Positions 27,261-36,217 of a stretch of DNA of 64,000 bases are shown in pieces. How positions within the stretch are numbered: the first letter of the stretch is position 1; each line of letters begins with the position of its first letter. Location of the stretch: positions 62,001 to 126,000 of the forward strand of contig NZ_BMCX01000003.1 of the NCBI RefSeq assembly GCF_014635485.1. Reading direction: 5' to 3'. The stretch comes from Corynebacterium pelargi. GTDB lineage: Bacteria; Actinomycetota; Actinomycetes; Mycobacteriales; Mycobacteriaceae. The notes under the pieces were generated by a model. That model did not search any database and was not told where the DNA came from. It saw nothing but the letters and a program-made list of their open reading frames with translations. The position numbers were made by a program, and so were the translations under genes.

Positions 27261-28126
27261 TGCGCCAGTGATGCTGCCGCTTCAACCACGGCAGCACTTA
27301 ACATACGCAAGGTTTCCGATTCCAGCCTCCAGGACTGCCAATACAGTGGAACTTCGATGCGCTTGGCGTCGATAAGCACTAGGGCAGATCGCTCAAGAAG
27401 TGGAAGCGCCTGGACCTCCGGCAGCAAAGCCCAACCGAGGCCAACGCGCGCGGCCTCCAGAAAAGCGTCGACGGAGGGAATCTCGGAAACATTTCGGCGC
27501 GAGGGCACGAAACCGATACGGCGCTCGAGGTCGATATCTTGGAGGCGGTCGCGCGGGCCAAAGCGCAGCACCGGCATCGCCTCCCAATCCACCTGCCCGC
27601 CCTTTGTGTGGCGATCCAACAACTCTGGATTGGCTACCGAAACATAGCGCATCGCACCCAGCGGTCGAACCTCGCAGCCAGGCACGGCCTTGGACTGGCT
27701 TGTCACAGCTCCCATCACATCACCGCGGGAAAGTAACTGGGCCGAATGCTTTTCATCTTCGATGCGCACGTGCAGCGCGGCTTGTTGCCAACCGGACACC
27801 GCCTGCAACACCGGGCCAAACCAGAGCGAAAGCGAGTCGGCATTCACTGCCACCGAGAGGGGCAAGGCCCCCATCTTTCCACCGAGTGCTACATCGACTT
27901 CGCTGCGCAAGAGTGCAATTTTTCGTGCCATTTGGGCAATCACTTCTCCTGCCGGCGTCGGCACAGGCGGCGATGAGCGGCGAATCAGCACCCTGCCATA
28001 GGCGTGTTCGAGTGCTTTGACTCTTTGGCTGACCGCAGAAGGCGAAATACCTAAGGCCGAGGCGGCGCCTTCGAAGCTGGCTTCATCAATAATTGCGAGC
28101 AATGTGTCCAGGTGAGCGGGGTTCAT
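27257..28126 (-). CDS. lysG: LysR-type activator of lysine export
   Basis: 289 aa LysR-family regulator. The N-terminal winged helix-turn-helix (LLAIIDEASFEGAASALGISPSAVSQRVKAL, residues 8-38) is followed by an effector-binding domain. Position and sequence identify LysG, which activates divergent lysE when basic amino acids accumulate. The ATG at 28126 follows TAGCAT (28133-28138) by 6 nt, so it is leaderless. Its stop overlaps the end of the convergent S-transferase gene by 4 nt. Confidence 0.95.
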   Translation of the reverse strand: MNPAHLDTLLAIIDEASFEGAASALGISPSAVSQRVKALEHAYGRVLIRRSSPPVPTPAGEVIAQMARKIALLRSEVDVALGGKMGALPLSVAVNADSLSLWFGPVLQAVSGWQQAALHVRIEDEKHSAQLLSRGDVMGAVTSQSKAVPGCEVRPLGAMRYVSVANPELLDRHTKGGQVDWEAMPVLRFGPRDRLQDIDLERRIGFVPSRRNVSEIPSVDAFLEAARVGLGWALLPEVQALPLLERSALVLIDAKRIEVPLYWQSWRLESETLRMLSAAVVEAAASLAH

Positions 28127-28196
28127 GAAGCTATGCTACATCAGGTTTATTTTCTTTAATTTTACTTCATCTTCGGGACAGGCCAAGCTACAAGGC
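28127..28196. promoter_or_regulatory. lysG-lysE divergent promoter region
   Basis: This 70-bp AT-rich spacer separates the two start codons. It holds the lysG -10 TAGCAT and T-rich segments (TTTATTTTC, TTTAATTTT) likely to be part of the lysE promoter and LysG operator. No clear T-N11-A LysR box could be fixed by eye. Confidence 0.6.
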
Positions 28197-28874
28197 ATGG
28201 GAATCTTTATCACTGGTTTGCTCATGGGGCTGTCATTAATTATCGGCATCGGCCCGCAAAACGCGCTGATTATCAAACTTGGCATGCGCCGAGAAGCCAT
28301 CGTGCCAGTGATCCTGATTTGCCTGATCAGCGACGTGCTGCTGATCATCGGCGGCACCCTCGGCGTAGGCGTCATCATTGACACCGTGCCCTCTGTGCTC
28401 ACCGTCTTAAGCATCGCCGGCGCGGCCTATCTTTTATGGTTTGCCTGGACGTGTTTCCGCGACGCCAGCCGCACCCAACCCACCACCGTTGTGATGGAGG
28501 CACCAGCAGGAGCAGGAGCAGAAGCAGAGTCTTCCGGAGGTGTGGCCCTGGCAACGCGCCAAGCAACGCAAGTAGCCACGCGCACCTGGGTCAAACCAGT
28601 GATGATGATTCTTGCCATGACCTGGTTGAACCCAGCAGCATACGTCGATACGGTGGTCATGCTCGGCGGCATGGCCAATCAATATGGCAGCGAAGGCCGC
28701 TGGATTTTTGCAGCCGGCGCGCTTGTTGCCAGCACCCTGTGGTTCCCGACGATCGGGTGGGCATCGGTGCGGTGTGCACACCAGCTTGCACGACCAAAGG
28801 TGTGGCAGTGGATGAATATCGCCGTTGGCTGCATCATGGTCTTGCTCGCCATCCGGCTCATCGCCCATATCTAG
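28197..28874 (+). CDS. lysE: L-lysine/L-arginine exporter
   Basis: 225 aa membrane protein of the LysE superfamily, exporting lysine and arginine when intracellular levels rise. The first helix carries the family signature GIGPQNALIIKLGMRRE. Further helices are ISDVLLIIGGTLGVGVIID, IAGAAYLLWFAW, MTWLNPAAYVDTVVMLGG and the C-terminal pair. A loop of about 45 residues rich in Ala, Gly and Glu lies between helices 3 and 4, as in C. glutamicum. ATG 28197 (MGIFITGLL) matches the family start; the open frame upstream would overlap lysG. Confidence 0.96.
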   Translation: MGIFITGLLMGLSLIIGIGPQNALIIKLGMRREAIVPVILICLISDVLLIIGGTLGVGVIIDTVPSVLTVLSIAGAAYLLWFAWTCFRDASRTQPTTVVMEAPAGAGAEAESSGGVALATRQATQVATRTWVKPVMMILAMTWLNPAAYVDTVVMLGGMANQYGSEGRWIFAAGALVASTLWFPTIGWASVRCAHQLARPKVWQWMNIAVGCIMVLLAIRLIAHI

Positions 28875-29533
28875 GAATTGCACTCCAGAAGATAACCGGA
28901 TACTAGGCGGTGGAGCTCCTGGCACCACTTATCCGGGCGGGGCACGATGGAGGCAACCGCCGGGGCGGACAAAATGGCCGACTGCACCGTCATCACCACG
29001 AAGATGGCAAGCACCTCGGGATCACCTTCGCGGATCCTGCTGGCGCTATCCTGCTCAATGGCTTGGGCCCGAACGGCGTCGATCAGGCGCTTGAGGTAAT
29101 CCACCAGGCGTCGTTGGGTGCCAACGAGGTGGCCGAACAGGAAGTGGTGCAAGATATCGGGATCGCTTTGAGCCACCGAGGTAATGAACTCATTGGACCT
29201 TAAAGAATCAGCCACATAAACGATCTGATCGATGAACTGTTCTGGGCTGGTGACGCGATCAAAAGCGCCTTCGAGCACGGTGAGGTACTCGTGCCTGAGT
29301 ACATCGCCGGTGAGCAAATCGATGTTGCGGTAACGGCTATACAGCGTTGGACGGCTCACGCCTGCGGCTCGTGCCACAGCGGACATAGATGTTGCGCGGA
29401 TGCCATTTTTGATAAATGCCTCGCGGCCTGCATTCAGCAGCAAGCTATCGATGTCACGATGCCTCGTATTATTGCGCTTCTTCGGAGTGTCGAAGTGCAG
29501 CACCGAGGATGCCCTTGGCAAATCGAATGGCAT
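28871..29533 (-). CDS. TetR/AcrR-family transcriptional regulator
   Basis: 220 aa. The N-terminal helix-turn-helix region (REAFIKNGIRATSMSAVARAAGVSRPTLYSRYRN) is typical of TetR proteins. It is followed by an all-helical ligand domain. An AGAG ribosome-site-like sequence lies before ATG 29533; an in-frame ATG 36 nt upstream is possible. The stop overlaps the lysE stop by 4 nt in convergent orientation. The target is unknown and no palindrome could be assigned upstream. Confidence 0.88.
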   Translation of the reverse strand: MPFDLPRASSVLHFDTPKKRNNTRHRDIDSLLLNAGREAFIKNGIRATSMSAVARAAGVSRPTLYSRYRNIDLLTGDVLRHEYLTVLEGAFDRVTSPEQFIDQIVYVADSLRSNEFITSVAQSDPDILHHFLFGHLVGTQRRLVDYLKRLIDAVRAQAIEQDSASRIREGDPEVLAIFVVMTVQSAILSAPAVASIVPRPDKWCQELHRLVSGYLLECNS

Positions 29534-29661
29534 GAGTGTCACTCTTTCTTGGCTCGAGACGTCCAACAAGGTTTTGCTTTACACAAAGCATAACCCGTGC
29601 AAGCTATCAGTCAGGATTCTCACAGCTCGGAGTCCACCCCCGAAAGGTGAGCCTGAAAGTT

Positions 29662-29695
29662 TTAAAAAGCGCCACGCAGTACCTGCGTGGCGCTT
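29662..29695 (-). terminator. gatB terminator
   Basis: The 13-bp perfect inverted repeat AAGCGCCACGCAG (29667-29679) / CTGCGTGGCGCTT (29683-29695) is followed by TTTTTAAAA on the minus strand. It lies 45 bp after the gatB stop. Confidence 0.92.
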
Positions 29696-29739
29696 CATTT
29701 GGGATTTGCTAAGTCTCACTCAGCTTCTGAGCAATAAAC

Positions 29740-31245
29740 CTAGCTCAGCTTCTTGGCAATCAATTGGTTGACCTGCGCAGGGTCAGCCTTACCACGCGTC
29801 GCCTTCATCACGGCACCCACGATGGCTCCGGTGACCTTGGTATTTCCTGCCTTGTACTTCTCTACGATGTCCGGGTTCGCAGCCAAAGCCTCGTCCACGG
29901 CCTGCTCGATTGCGCCATCATCGCGCACAACCTCAAGGCCACGAGCCTTGACTACCTCATCCACATCGCCTTCATCAGCCAAGACGCCGTCAACGGCCTG
30001 GCGAGCCAGCTTATTGGTGAGCTTGCCTTCCTTGACCAACTCGGCCACGCGGGCAACCTGCTCGGGGCGGATATGCAATTGATCGAGCTCAACGCCTTGC
30101 TCATTGGCCTTTTGTGCCAGGTAGGAAACCCACCAGGAACGAGCCTCGCTCGCAGAGGCGCCTGCTTCTACGGTGGCCAAAATGAGCTCGAGTGCGCCGG
30201 CGTTGACCAGATCGCGCATTTCCTTATCTTTGAGCCCCCACTCCTGCTGGATACGCGCGCGGCGAACCCATGGCAGCTCCGGCAAGGTGGCACGGATTTC
30301 TTCTACCCATTCACGCGGTGCAATCACCGGGGGCAGGTCGGGATCATTGAAGTAGCGATAATCTTCGGCGGTTTCCTTGGGGCGTCCCTTCGAGGTGGAG
30401 CCGTCGCTTTCTTGGTAGTGGCGCGTTTCTTGCACCACTTCCCCGCCGTCGCTAATGACCTGCGCTTGACGCTGCATTTCAAAGCGCACAGCCTGCTCCA
30501 CAGACTTCAAGGAGTTAATGTTCTTGGTTTCGGTACGGGTACCAAAGGCTTCTTCTCCGCGCGGGCGAAGCGAAACATTGGAGTCCACGCGCATGGAACC
30601 TTGATCCATGCGGGCATCCGAAACGCCAAGAGCCTTCACCAGGTCGCGCAGCGCTGCAACATAGGCGCGGGCCACCTCTGGGGCGCGTTCGCCTGCGCCT
30701 TCAATCGGCTTGGTCACGATCTCGATCAGCGGGATGCCTGCACGGTTGCAATCGACCAGCGAGCTTGTAGCACCACTGATTCGGCCGGTGGCGCCGCCGA
30801 TGTGGGTGAGCTTGCCGGTGTCTTCTTCCATGTGTGCGCGTTCGATCTCCACGCGCCACGTGGTGCCGTCGTCAAGCTGCACGTCGAGGTAACCGTCATA
30901 GGCGATCGGCTCGTCGTACTGCGAAATCTGGTAGTTCTTCGGCTGGTCCGGGTAGAAGTAGTTTTTGCGGGCGAATCGGGAAGACTCCGCAATCTCGCAA
31001 TTAAGCGCCAAACCAATCTTGATGGCCCACTCCACGCCCTTGGCGTTTACCACGGGCAATGCGCCTGGTAGACCCAAAGAAACGGGATCGACGTTGGTAT
31101 TCGGCTCGGCACCGAAATGCGCCGAGGGAGCAGAAAACATCTTGGTTTCTGTTGCCAGCTCAACGTGGACCTCAAGGCCCATCACCGGGTCAAACTTCTC
31201 CAATACCTCATCGAAATCCATGAGGTCATACATCGCAGCAGTCAT
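29740..31245 (-). CDS. gatB: Aspartyl/glutamyl-tRNA amidotransferase subunit B
   Basis: 501 aa subunit of GatCAB. It binds the misacylated Glu-tRNA-Gln (or Asp-tRNA-Asn) and phosphorylates the acyl group for amidation. [18 protein letters not shown] near the N-terminus and [25 protein letters not shown] are family signatures. The C-terminal YqeY-like tRNA-binding domain is complete. ATG 31245 follows TAGACT (31253-31258) by 7 nt, so it is leaderless. Unlike in many bacteria it is not adjacent to gatC/gatA, which lie about 7 kb away on the same strand. Confidence 0.97.
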   Translation of the reverse strand: MTAAMYDLMDFDEVLEKFDPVMGLEVHVELATETKMFSAPSAHFGAEPNTNVDPVSLGLPGALPVVNAKGVEWAIKIGLALNCEIAESSRFARKNYFYPDQPKNYQISQYDEPIAYDGYLDVQLDDGTTWRVEIERAHMEEDTGKLTHIGGATGRISGATSSLVDCNRAGIPLIEIVTKPIEGAGERAPEVARAYVAALRDLVKALGVSDARMDQGSMRVDSNVSLRPRGEEAFGTRTETKNINSLKSVEQAVRFEMQRQAQVISDGGEVVQETRHYQESDGSTSKGRPKETAEDYRYFNDPDLPPVIAPREWVEEIRATLPELPWVRRARIQQEWGLKDKEMRDLVNAGALELILATVEAGASASEARSWWVSYLAQKANEQGVELDQLHIRPEQVARVAELVKEGKLTNKLARQAVDGVLADEGDVDEVVKARGLEVVRDDGAIEQAVDEALAANPDIVEKYKAGNTKVTGAIVGAVMKATRGKADPAQVNQLIAKKLS

Positions 31246-31305
31246 GCCGGCTAGTCTAACCCATCGCGGTTGAAAGCCCGGAGAGTGTCTGGCAATAGCG
31301 AGAAA

Positions 31306-31345
31306 GCAACAACACCGCACCAAAGAAGCGATGCGGTGTTGTTGC
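31306..31345. terminator. Long hairpin downstream of pfkA
   Basis: The 14-bp perfect inverted repeat GCAACAACACCGCA / TGCGGTGTTGTTGC has a 12-nt loop. T-rich stretches follow on both strands (TTTTT on plus, TTTC on minus). It probably terminates pfkA transcription before the gatB promoter. Confidence 0.75.
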
Positions 31346-31351
31346 TTTTTC

Positions 31352-31452
31352 AGAGCTCAGGCTCAAGGATACTCAGCTCAAGCTCAAGCATGCTCAGGCT
31401 CAAGCATGCTCGGCTCAGGCGCGAGGTCCCTCAGCTCACGCAAGGAGCTCAG
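31352..31452. repeat. Degenerate CTCAGGCTCAAG repeats after pfkA
   Basis: About 100 bp between the pfkA stop and its terminator consist of imperfect copies of CTCAGGCTCAAGCATG. The clearest is at 31393-31408; related copies start near 31356, 31372 and 31410. The array includes AGCTC palindromic pieces. No protein is encoded. Copies read similarly on both strands because AGCTC/GAGCT motifs recur. Confidence 0.65.
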
Positions 31453-31466
31453 CCTAGTAAAAGGGC

Positions 31467-32495
31467 TTAGCCGAAGAGTGCCTTCGCGGTGAGGTAACGA
31501 GCCTCGGGCACGGTCTTGAGCTTGCCCACGGCCTCTTCAAGCGGGATGAGGTCGATATGTTCGCCGTGCAAGGCCACGACCTTGCCAAACTCTTCGTTGT
31601 GGCAGGCGCGCGCTGCGTGAACACCATATCGGGTAGCCAACACGCGGTCATAGGAGGTGGGAGTACCGCCGCGCTGAATGTGGCCAAGTACCGAGGTACG
31701 AACATCGTGGCCAAGGCGCTTCTTGATCTCATCACCGATGACTTGGCCGATGCCATTGAAGGTCTGGTGGCCGAACTGGTCTACCCCACCGGCTTCAAAG
31801 TCCATGGTGCCTTCCTTAGGAAGCGCGCCCTCAGCGACGACGATAATGCCGTACTTTTCACCCATCTGGAATCGACGTTCCATGGCTTTGCAGATCTCTG
31901 CAATATCGAATGGTTGCTCGGGGATCACCGTGTAGTGGGCACCACCGGCCATGCCTGCATGCAGCGCAATCCAACCGACGTGACGGCCCATAACCTCGAC
32001 GATCATCACACGGTTGTGGGATTCAGCGGTGGTGTGCAGGCGATCAATCGCATCGGTTGCTACAGATACTGCGGTATCGAAGCCGAAGGTGTAGTCGGTG
32101 CCATTGACGTCATTGTCGATGGTCTTTGGCACGCCAACGACGGGGATGCCGTTATCGGAGAGCCATTTTGCGCCCTTGAGGGTGCCTTCACCGCCGATGG
32201 GGATCAAAGCGTCGATACCGGCATCTTCGAGGTTTGCTTTAATCTGATCCAGACCATTTTTAAAGCGATCCGGATGCAGGCGGCCGGTGCCGAGGATGGT
32301 GCCGCCGCGCAGCAAAATACGGTCGATGTTTTCATCGTCGTAGAGCTGAACGCGCTTATCATCCATCAGGCCAACCCAGCCGTCTTGGTAGCCAACCACG
32401 GTGGAGCCGTATTGGGAACAGGTTCGGACGATGCCGCGGATCACTGCATTGAGGCCTGGGCAGTCGCCGCCGGAAGTCAGGGTGGCAATTCGCAT
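31467..32495 (-). CDS. pfkA: 6-phosphofructokinase
   Basis: 342 aa glycolytic enzyme phosphorylating fructose 6-phosphate. [16 protein letters not shown] is the phosphate-binding start. [12 protein letters not shown] and [20 protein letters not shown] contain the catalytic Asp region, and [15 protein letters not shown] and [13 protein letters not shown] complete the active site. The sequence is of the actinobacterial group III type; the C. glutamicum enzyme is ATP-dependent, but I cannot fix the phosphoryl donor from sequence alone. ATG 32495 follows TAGACT (32503-32508) by 7 nt, so it is leaderless. Confidence 0.96.
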   Translation of the reverse strand: MRIATLTSGGDCPGLNAVIRGIVRTCSQYGSTVVGYQDGWVGLMDDKRVQLYDDENIDRILLRGGTILGTGRLHPDRFKNGLDQIKANLEDAGIDALIPIGGEGTLKGAKWLSDNGIPVVGVPKTIDNDVNGTDYTFGFDTAVSVATDAIDRLHTTAESHNRVMIVEVMGRHVGWIALHAGMAGGAHYTVIPEQPFDIAEICKAMERRFQMGEKYGIIVVAEGALPKEGTMDFEAGGVDQFGHQTFNGIGQVIGDEIKKRLGHDVRTSVLGHIQRGGTPTSYDRVLATRYGVHAARACHNEEFGKVVALHGEHIDLIPLEEAVGKLKTVPEARYLTAKALFG

Positions 32496-32616
32496 AGCCC
32501 CAAGTCTAAACCCTCATCTGTGTTTATGCCCGTCCGGAAAAGAGACACCGGGCAAAATATGTCCGTTTTGTTGCGAAACTCATAAAAGCCTGCCCGGAAA
32601 CCCACGCCTTTGAGTC

Positions 32617-33687
32617 TTAGGAATTCTGGAAATACTGAAGGCCAGGCGTGCTCTGAGGAAGCGTCAGGCTCGGCGCTACCTTGCTTTCTGGTACCAGCTT
32701 GAAGTGTTCAAGTGCCTTGCGCACATGCTCTGCTGCATCAATATTCAAAGGCCCGGAAGTCCACATTGCATAGGGCAAGTTAATAAACCGCTCCTCTTTG
32801 ACTGCTGGCAGATTCTTCGTGGCCGGGTTGTTTTTTAATTGCTCAATCTTTTGCTCAAGCTCTTGGCCGGGGTATTCCACAAACACGAACACATCCGGTT
32901 CTGCCTGCGCCAGCTTCTCCCAGCCCACGCTCACCCAGGTATCTTCGATGTCTTCGGTGGCGTTTTTGGCACCAGCCATAGAAAGGATGGCTTGGGGTGC
33001 GCCGAATTTGCCGGAGGTGAAGATGGCATCGGTGCCGGAATCGTAGAGGAATGCCACGGGTGCTTGTTCCGGCTTCGGGGCTTGTTCGAGCGCTTCGAGG
33101 CGCTGCTGCTGATCCTTGATCACCTCATCGGCTTTGTCTTCGTGGCCGGTGATTGCACCGAGGTTTTGCAGGTCTTGTTCCACAGCCTCCCAGGGATCCA
33201 TGGTGCCGCGCGCGGAGGAATCACCCTGGCGGCAGGCCTCGCTCAAGATATAGGTGGCAATCCCGTGTTCTTGGAGCGCCTCGGGAGTAATGCCTTTGCC
33301 ATCATCGAGTCCGTATCCCCAACCAGCCACGTAGACGTCCGGAGCTTGGGCAATGATCTGCTCAAGTGAGGGATATTCTTTGGCAATATCGTCGAGGTTG
33401 CTCACTGTTTGCTCGCCATATTTTGCGCTCAGGATTGGGGTATCGCGCTGGATCGAGCTGACGGCTTTGATTTGATCTGCCGCATCAACACTCAATGCAC
33501 TAGCAATCAAGTTTCCGTCATTGACCAGCATGTGGTCTGCTCGCGGAAGTTCGCGCTCCTGGCCGCAATTTTCAATGCTCACCGTTTCACCAGCGGCGGA
33601 TTCCGCTTGGTTGCTATCGCTTTGATTGGCGCAACTTGCCAGCAAGGCGCCTGCACACATAAGCGCTAGGGGTTTAGTTAGTTTCAT
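32617..33687 (-). CDS. Cobalamin-type ABC transporter substrate-binding lipoprotein
   Basis: 356 aa. The lipoprotein signal peptide MKLTKPLALMCAGALLASC has lipobox LLASC. A Fhu/Btu-type helical-backbone binding fold follows (LISSI-like segment AVSSIQRDTPILSAKYG, PDVYVAGWGYGLDDGK, DVFVFVEYPG). Sequence alone would allow a siderophore ligand. The operon is headed by a cobalamin riboswitch, so a BtuF role is favoured. AAAGGA lies before the ATG. The gene starts within the last 14 bp of the ATPase gene, implying translational coupling. Confidence 0.85.
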   Translation of the reverse strand: MKLTKPLALMCAGALLASCANQSDSNQAESAAGETVSIENCGQERELPRADHMLVNDGNLIASALSVDAADQIKAVSSIQRDTPILSAKYGEQTVSNLDDIAKEYPSLEQIIAQAPDVYVAGWGYGLDDGKGITPEALQEHGIATYILSEACRQGDSSARGTMDPWEAVEQDLQNLGAITGHEDKADEVIKDQQQRLEALEQAPKPEQAPVAFLYDSGTDAIFTSGKFGAPQAILSMAGAKNATEDIEDTWVSVGWEKLAQAEPDVFVFVEYPGQELEQKIEQLKNNPATKNLPAVKEERFINLPYAMWTSGPLNIDAAEHVRKALEHFKLVPESKVAPSLTLPQSTPGLQYFQNS

Positions 33688-34534
33688 GGTGTTCCTTTCG
33701 AGGTTTTTCTAAAAGCAGATGTGGCCGTTGCAATGGCACATCGAGTTGGAAGTCATTGGCCTGAGCCACATATCCCCTCACCCCAAAGATCCGGTGTAAC
33801 AATGGATCCTGCAGTGCGTTCACGGGGGCGTCGCAAAGCACCTGGCTGCCAAGGTCACCTTGCTTATCAAGCACCACAACCTGATCCGCGTAGCCGATAG
33901 CAAGATTGAGATCATGAAGGGTAATCACCACCGTTTTGCCCGAGGCAGCAAGAATTTCAAGCAGGTTGAGTTGGTGATAAATATCCAGATGATTGCTCGG
34001 CTCATCCAGAATCAGCACCGGGGTCTCTTGGGCAAATCCCCGCGCAATCATCGCCCTTTTGCGCATACCACCTGATAAAGCGCCACAGGGGGTATCGGCA
34101 TACGCTTCTAATTCACACGTGGCAATCGCCTTGTCGACGATCCCCTGATGGTTTTTTGCAGAAAACTCCCAAGGGGTCGTATGTGGCAGCCTGCCAAGCG
34201 TGACTACTTCGCGCACCGTCAGATCCTCGGCCAGATGGCCTTCCTGCGAGACCATCGCAATCTTTTTCGCGCGTTGTTTCGCACCCATCTTGGCCACATC
34301 CCAGCGCTTTGTTGCTCCCCCGCTGCCATTGGGGTGCTGCAAGAAAACCCCGCCAGATTGGATTGGGTGGATCCCCGCTAAGGCCCGAAGCACAGTGGTT
34401 TTACCAGCACCATTGGTGCCCACGATGGCCGTCATTGTGCCCGGTTCGCAGCGAAACGCCACGCCTTCGACCACGGGTGTGGTGCCGAAGCCTACCTTGA
34501 GATCCTGTGCCTCCAAACACAGTTTCTCGCTCAT
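33674..34534 (-). CDS. Cobalamin-type ABC transporter ATP-binding protein
   Basis: 286 aa ATPase of the FecE/BtuD group. Walker A is GTNGAGKT (near residue 40), the signature is LSGGMRKR, Walker B is VLILDEPSNHLD, and the switch His is in VITLHDLNLA. ATG 34534 is supported by AAGGAGG 6 nt upstream and overlaps the end of the permease gene by 4 bp. It energises uptake by the preceding permease. The C-terminal extension of about 40 residues is unremarkable. Confidence 0.9.
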   Translation of the reverse strand: MSEKLCLEAQDLKVGFGTTPVVEGVAFRCEPGTMTAIVGTNGAGKTTVLRALAGIHPIQSGGVFLQHPNGSGGATKRWDVAKMGAKQRAKKIAMVSQEGHLAEDLTVREVVTLGRLPHTTPWEFSAKNHQGIVDKAIATCELEAYADTPCGALSGGMRKRAMIARGFAQETPVLILDEPSNHLDIYHQLNLLEILAASGKTVVITLHDLNLAIGYADQVVVLDKQGDLGSQVLCDAPVNALQDPLLHRIFGVRGYVAQANDFQLDVPLQRPHLLLEKPRKEHHETN

Positions 34535-35598
34535 GCCTGGCCTCCTTGGAAACGCAATGTTTTCCTGCCCATCAGGATCAAAAACAGTGGCGCGCCGAGC
34601 ACACCGGTGACTACTCCGAGGGGGATTTCTTGGGGTGGCGCAGCGATCCTGGCAAGCACGTCCACCCAGAGCAAAAACAGTGCGCCGCACAGCATCACCA
34701 CGGGGATCAAACGGGCGTGCAATGAACCCACCAGCAATCTGCCCACATGGGGTATCACGAGTCCGACGAAGCCGATGCCACCTGCTACTGCCACCATTGC
34801 ACCCACGAGCAGGGCTTGGATCACAAAGAGCAGTTGACGCATCGCATCAACGCGCACACCCAGCGAGGCAGCTACATCCGGGCCGGCCATTAGCGCATCG
34901 AGGTTACGATGCACCGCCAGCATGATCAGCGCAGCGATGACCAAGACGACGCCGGGGATAATCAACTTGGAAAAGTTCGCTCCCGCCACCGAGCCGAGCA
35001 GCCAGAACATCACCGACTGGGCGGCGCGAGGATCTGGCCCTTTGAACACAAGAAAGCTCGCGGCGGCAGAAAACGCACTCGACATCACCACTCCGGTGAG
35101 GATGAGTTGGAGTGGATGAAAGCCCCCTTGAAGGCGGGTGATCGCATACACGGAAGCCGTGGCCGCAAGCGCACCGATGAGCGCTCCACCTGAAAGGGCG
35201 TAGACGCCAAGGCTGCTAAAAAGACCGAAGGTCAGCACCGCCGTGGCGCCGACACTGGCGCCCGAGGCAACACCAAGCAGGTATGGATCTGCGAGGGGAT
35301 TTCGCACCAGGGTCTGCATAGCTACACCCGATAGCGCCAGGCCGGCGCCAACGAGCAGGGCCAGAAGCCCGAGCGGGGCTCGAAGCTGCCAGATCACGGC
35401 ATCGAGTGACGTATCGGCGACGGGTTCACCGCGCAGGTGGGCTAGCACTACCTGCCATACCTGTTCGCGGCTATAGGCCACAGAGCCGAAGCTCAAAGAA
35501 AGCACAAAGCTTAGCCCTAGCAGCACCAGCAGCGTGATTATTAATGCCAACAACGCCCATGTGGATCGAAGCTGACTCGTGGGCGCATTATTTCCCAC
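34531..35598 (-). CDS. Cobalamin-type ABC transporter permease (FecCD/BtuC family)
   Basis: 355 aa integral membrane protein with about ten helices. Family landmarks are QLRAPLGLLALLVGAGLALSG, MQTLVRNPLADPYLLGVASGA, and the cytoplasmic loop GGIGFVGLVIPHVGRLLVG that contacts the ATPase. The start is GTG at 35598; a GAGGA sequence lies only a few bases before it. Weak initiation is typical for riboswitch-controlled translation. It is the first gene of the importer operon. Confidence 0.9.
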   Translation of the reverse strand: MGNNAPTSQLRSTWALLALIITLLVLLGLSFVLSLSFGSVAYSREQVWQVVLAHLRGEPVADTSLDAVIWQLRAPLGLLALLVGAGLALSGVAMQTLVRNPLADPYLLGVASGASVGATAVLTFGLFSSLGVYALSGGALIGALAATASVYAITRLQGGFHPLQLILTGVVMSSAFSAAASFLVFKGPDPRAAQSVMFWLLGSVAGANFSKLIIPGVVLVIAALIMLAVHRNLDALMAGPDVAASLGVRVDAMRQLLFVIQALLVGAMVAVAGGIGFVGLVIPHVGRLLVGSLHARLIPVVMLCGALFLLWVDVLARIAAPPQEIPLGVVTGVLGAPLFLILMGRKTLRFQGGQA

Positions 35599-35654
35599 GC
35601 ATCCTCAATTCTGTGTCGTGCACTCTCCCGGCAGTGTTCTTGTGCGCGAAGAAC

Positions 35655-35757
35655 GCTCTGCTCGTTGTCTGGTTAAGGGGGCGATAATCGGGCTTTCACC
35701 GTTGCGCGCCAGTCCCGGAATTCCACCGGTGTTCCCGCCTCCGCATAACCCTGGTTC
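35655..35757 (-). ncRNA. Cobalamin riboswitch
   Basis: On the minus strand the conserved core reads GGGAACACCGGTGGAATTCC (35735-35716), then GGGACTGGCGCGCAACGGTG (35715-35696). This matches the cobalamin-riboswitch consensus (GGTGnAAnTCCnnnnCTGnCGCGCAACGGT). It is followed by AAAGCCCGA and a B12-box-like CCAGACAACGAG (about 35673-35661). A possible -10, TAAGGT, is at 35769-35764. Between the aptamer and btuC there are hairpins (GTTCTT/AAGAAC, CACT...AGTG) but no T run, so control is probably translational. Exact ends are estimates. Confidence 0.88.
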
Positions 35758-35815
35758 GCGAAAACCTTACCCAAGTCCGCACGCGATCACGTAACCGGGG
35801 GTACATTGCAGTGGT

Positions 35816-36154
35816 ATGAGCATCTGCGATAACTCAAAGTTCCCCTTGAAGCCCGCCAAAGAAGTCAATACCGCCTCAGTAGTGGTCACCGGATTGATCG
35901 GTGGCTGGCTCACCGCCCGTGAAACTGGCATCCGCCCACTCGGTGGCGTGATCCTTGCTGCCGCTGGTGCCTACGCTGGCCGCTCTTGGGCAAAGAAGAC
36001 TGATATCCCCACCACCGCCGCCCTTGTTGGCACCTATGTTGGCGCATTTGGTCTCAGCCACCCCTTGGCTAAAAAGATTGGCCCATGGCCTGCGGTGCTC
36101 ACGGTTACCGGTGTTGCCGCTGGTGCGGCCTGCGTACTTAGTGATCTGAAGTAA
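35816..36154 (+). CDS. Small conserved membrane protein of unknown function
   Basis: 112 aa. Several Gly/Ala-rich hydrophobic segments (ASVVVTGLIGGWLTA, GGVILAAAGAYAGRSWA, ALVGTYVGAFGLSHPLA, AVLTVTGVAAGAACVL) suggest three or four short membrane helices. I do not recognise a functional domain. ATG 35816 follows TACATT (35802-35807) by 8 nt, indicating a leaderless mRNA. Its promoter is back to back with that of the cobalamin importer. Confidence 0.78.
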   Translation: MSICDNSKFPLKPAKEVNTASVVVTGLIGGWLTARETGIRPLGGVILAAAGAYAGRSWAKKTDIPTTAALVGTYVGAFGLSHPLAKKIGPWPAVLTVTGVAAGAACVLSDLK

Positions 36155-36217
36155 GCAACGCCAAGAGGCTCACATTTCTCCACGCCGTCGCTTTAAGACT
36201 TCCGGGCAGCTTCGCGC

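Noticed and set aside
29764..31071. Plus-strand open frame of 435 codons
   Set aside because: Antisense to gatB, with no domain and no promoter or ribosome site.
31352..31454. CRISPR-like array
   Set aside because: Repeats are short, imperfect and contiguous, with no unique spacers and no cas genes nearby.
31557..32585. Plus-strand open frame of 342 codons
   Set aside because: Antisense to pfkA; no similarity to any family that I recognise.
32617..35598. Iron-siderophore importer
   Set aside because: The protein families would allow it, but the cobalamin riboswitch before the permease gene is stronger evidence for B12 uptake; no Fur/DtxR-type box was seen.
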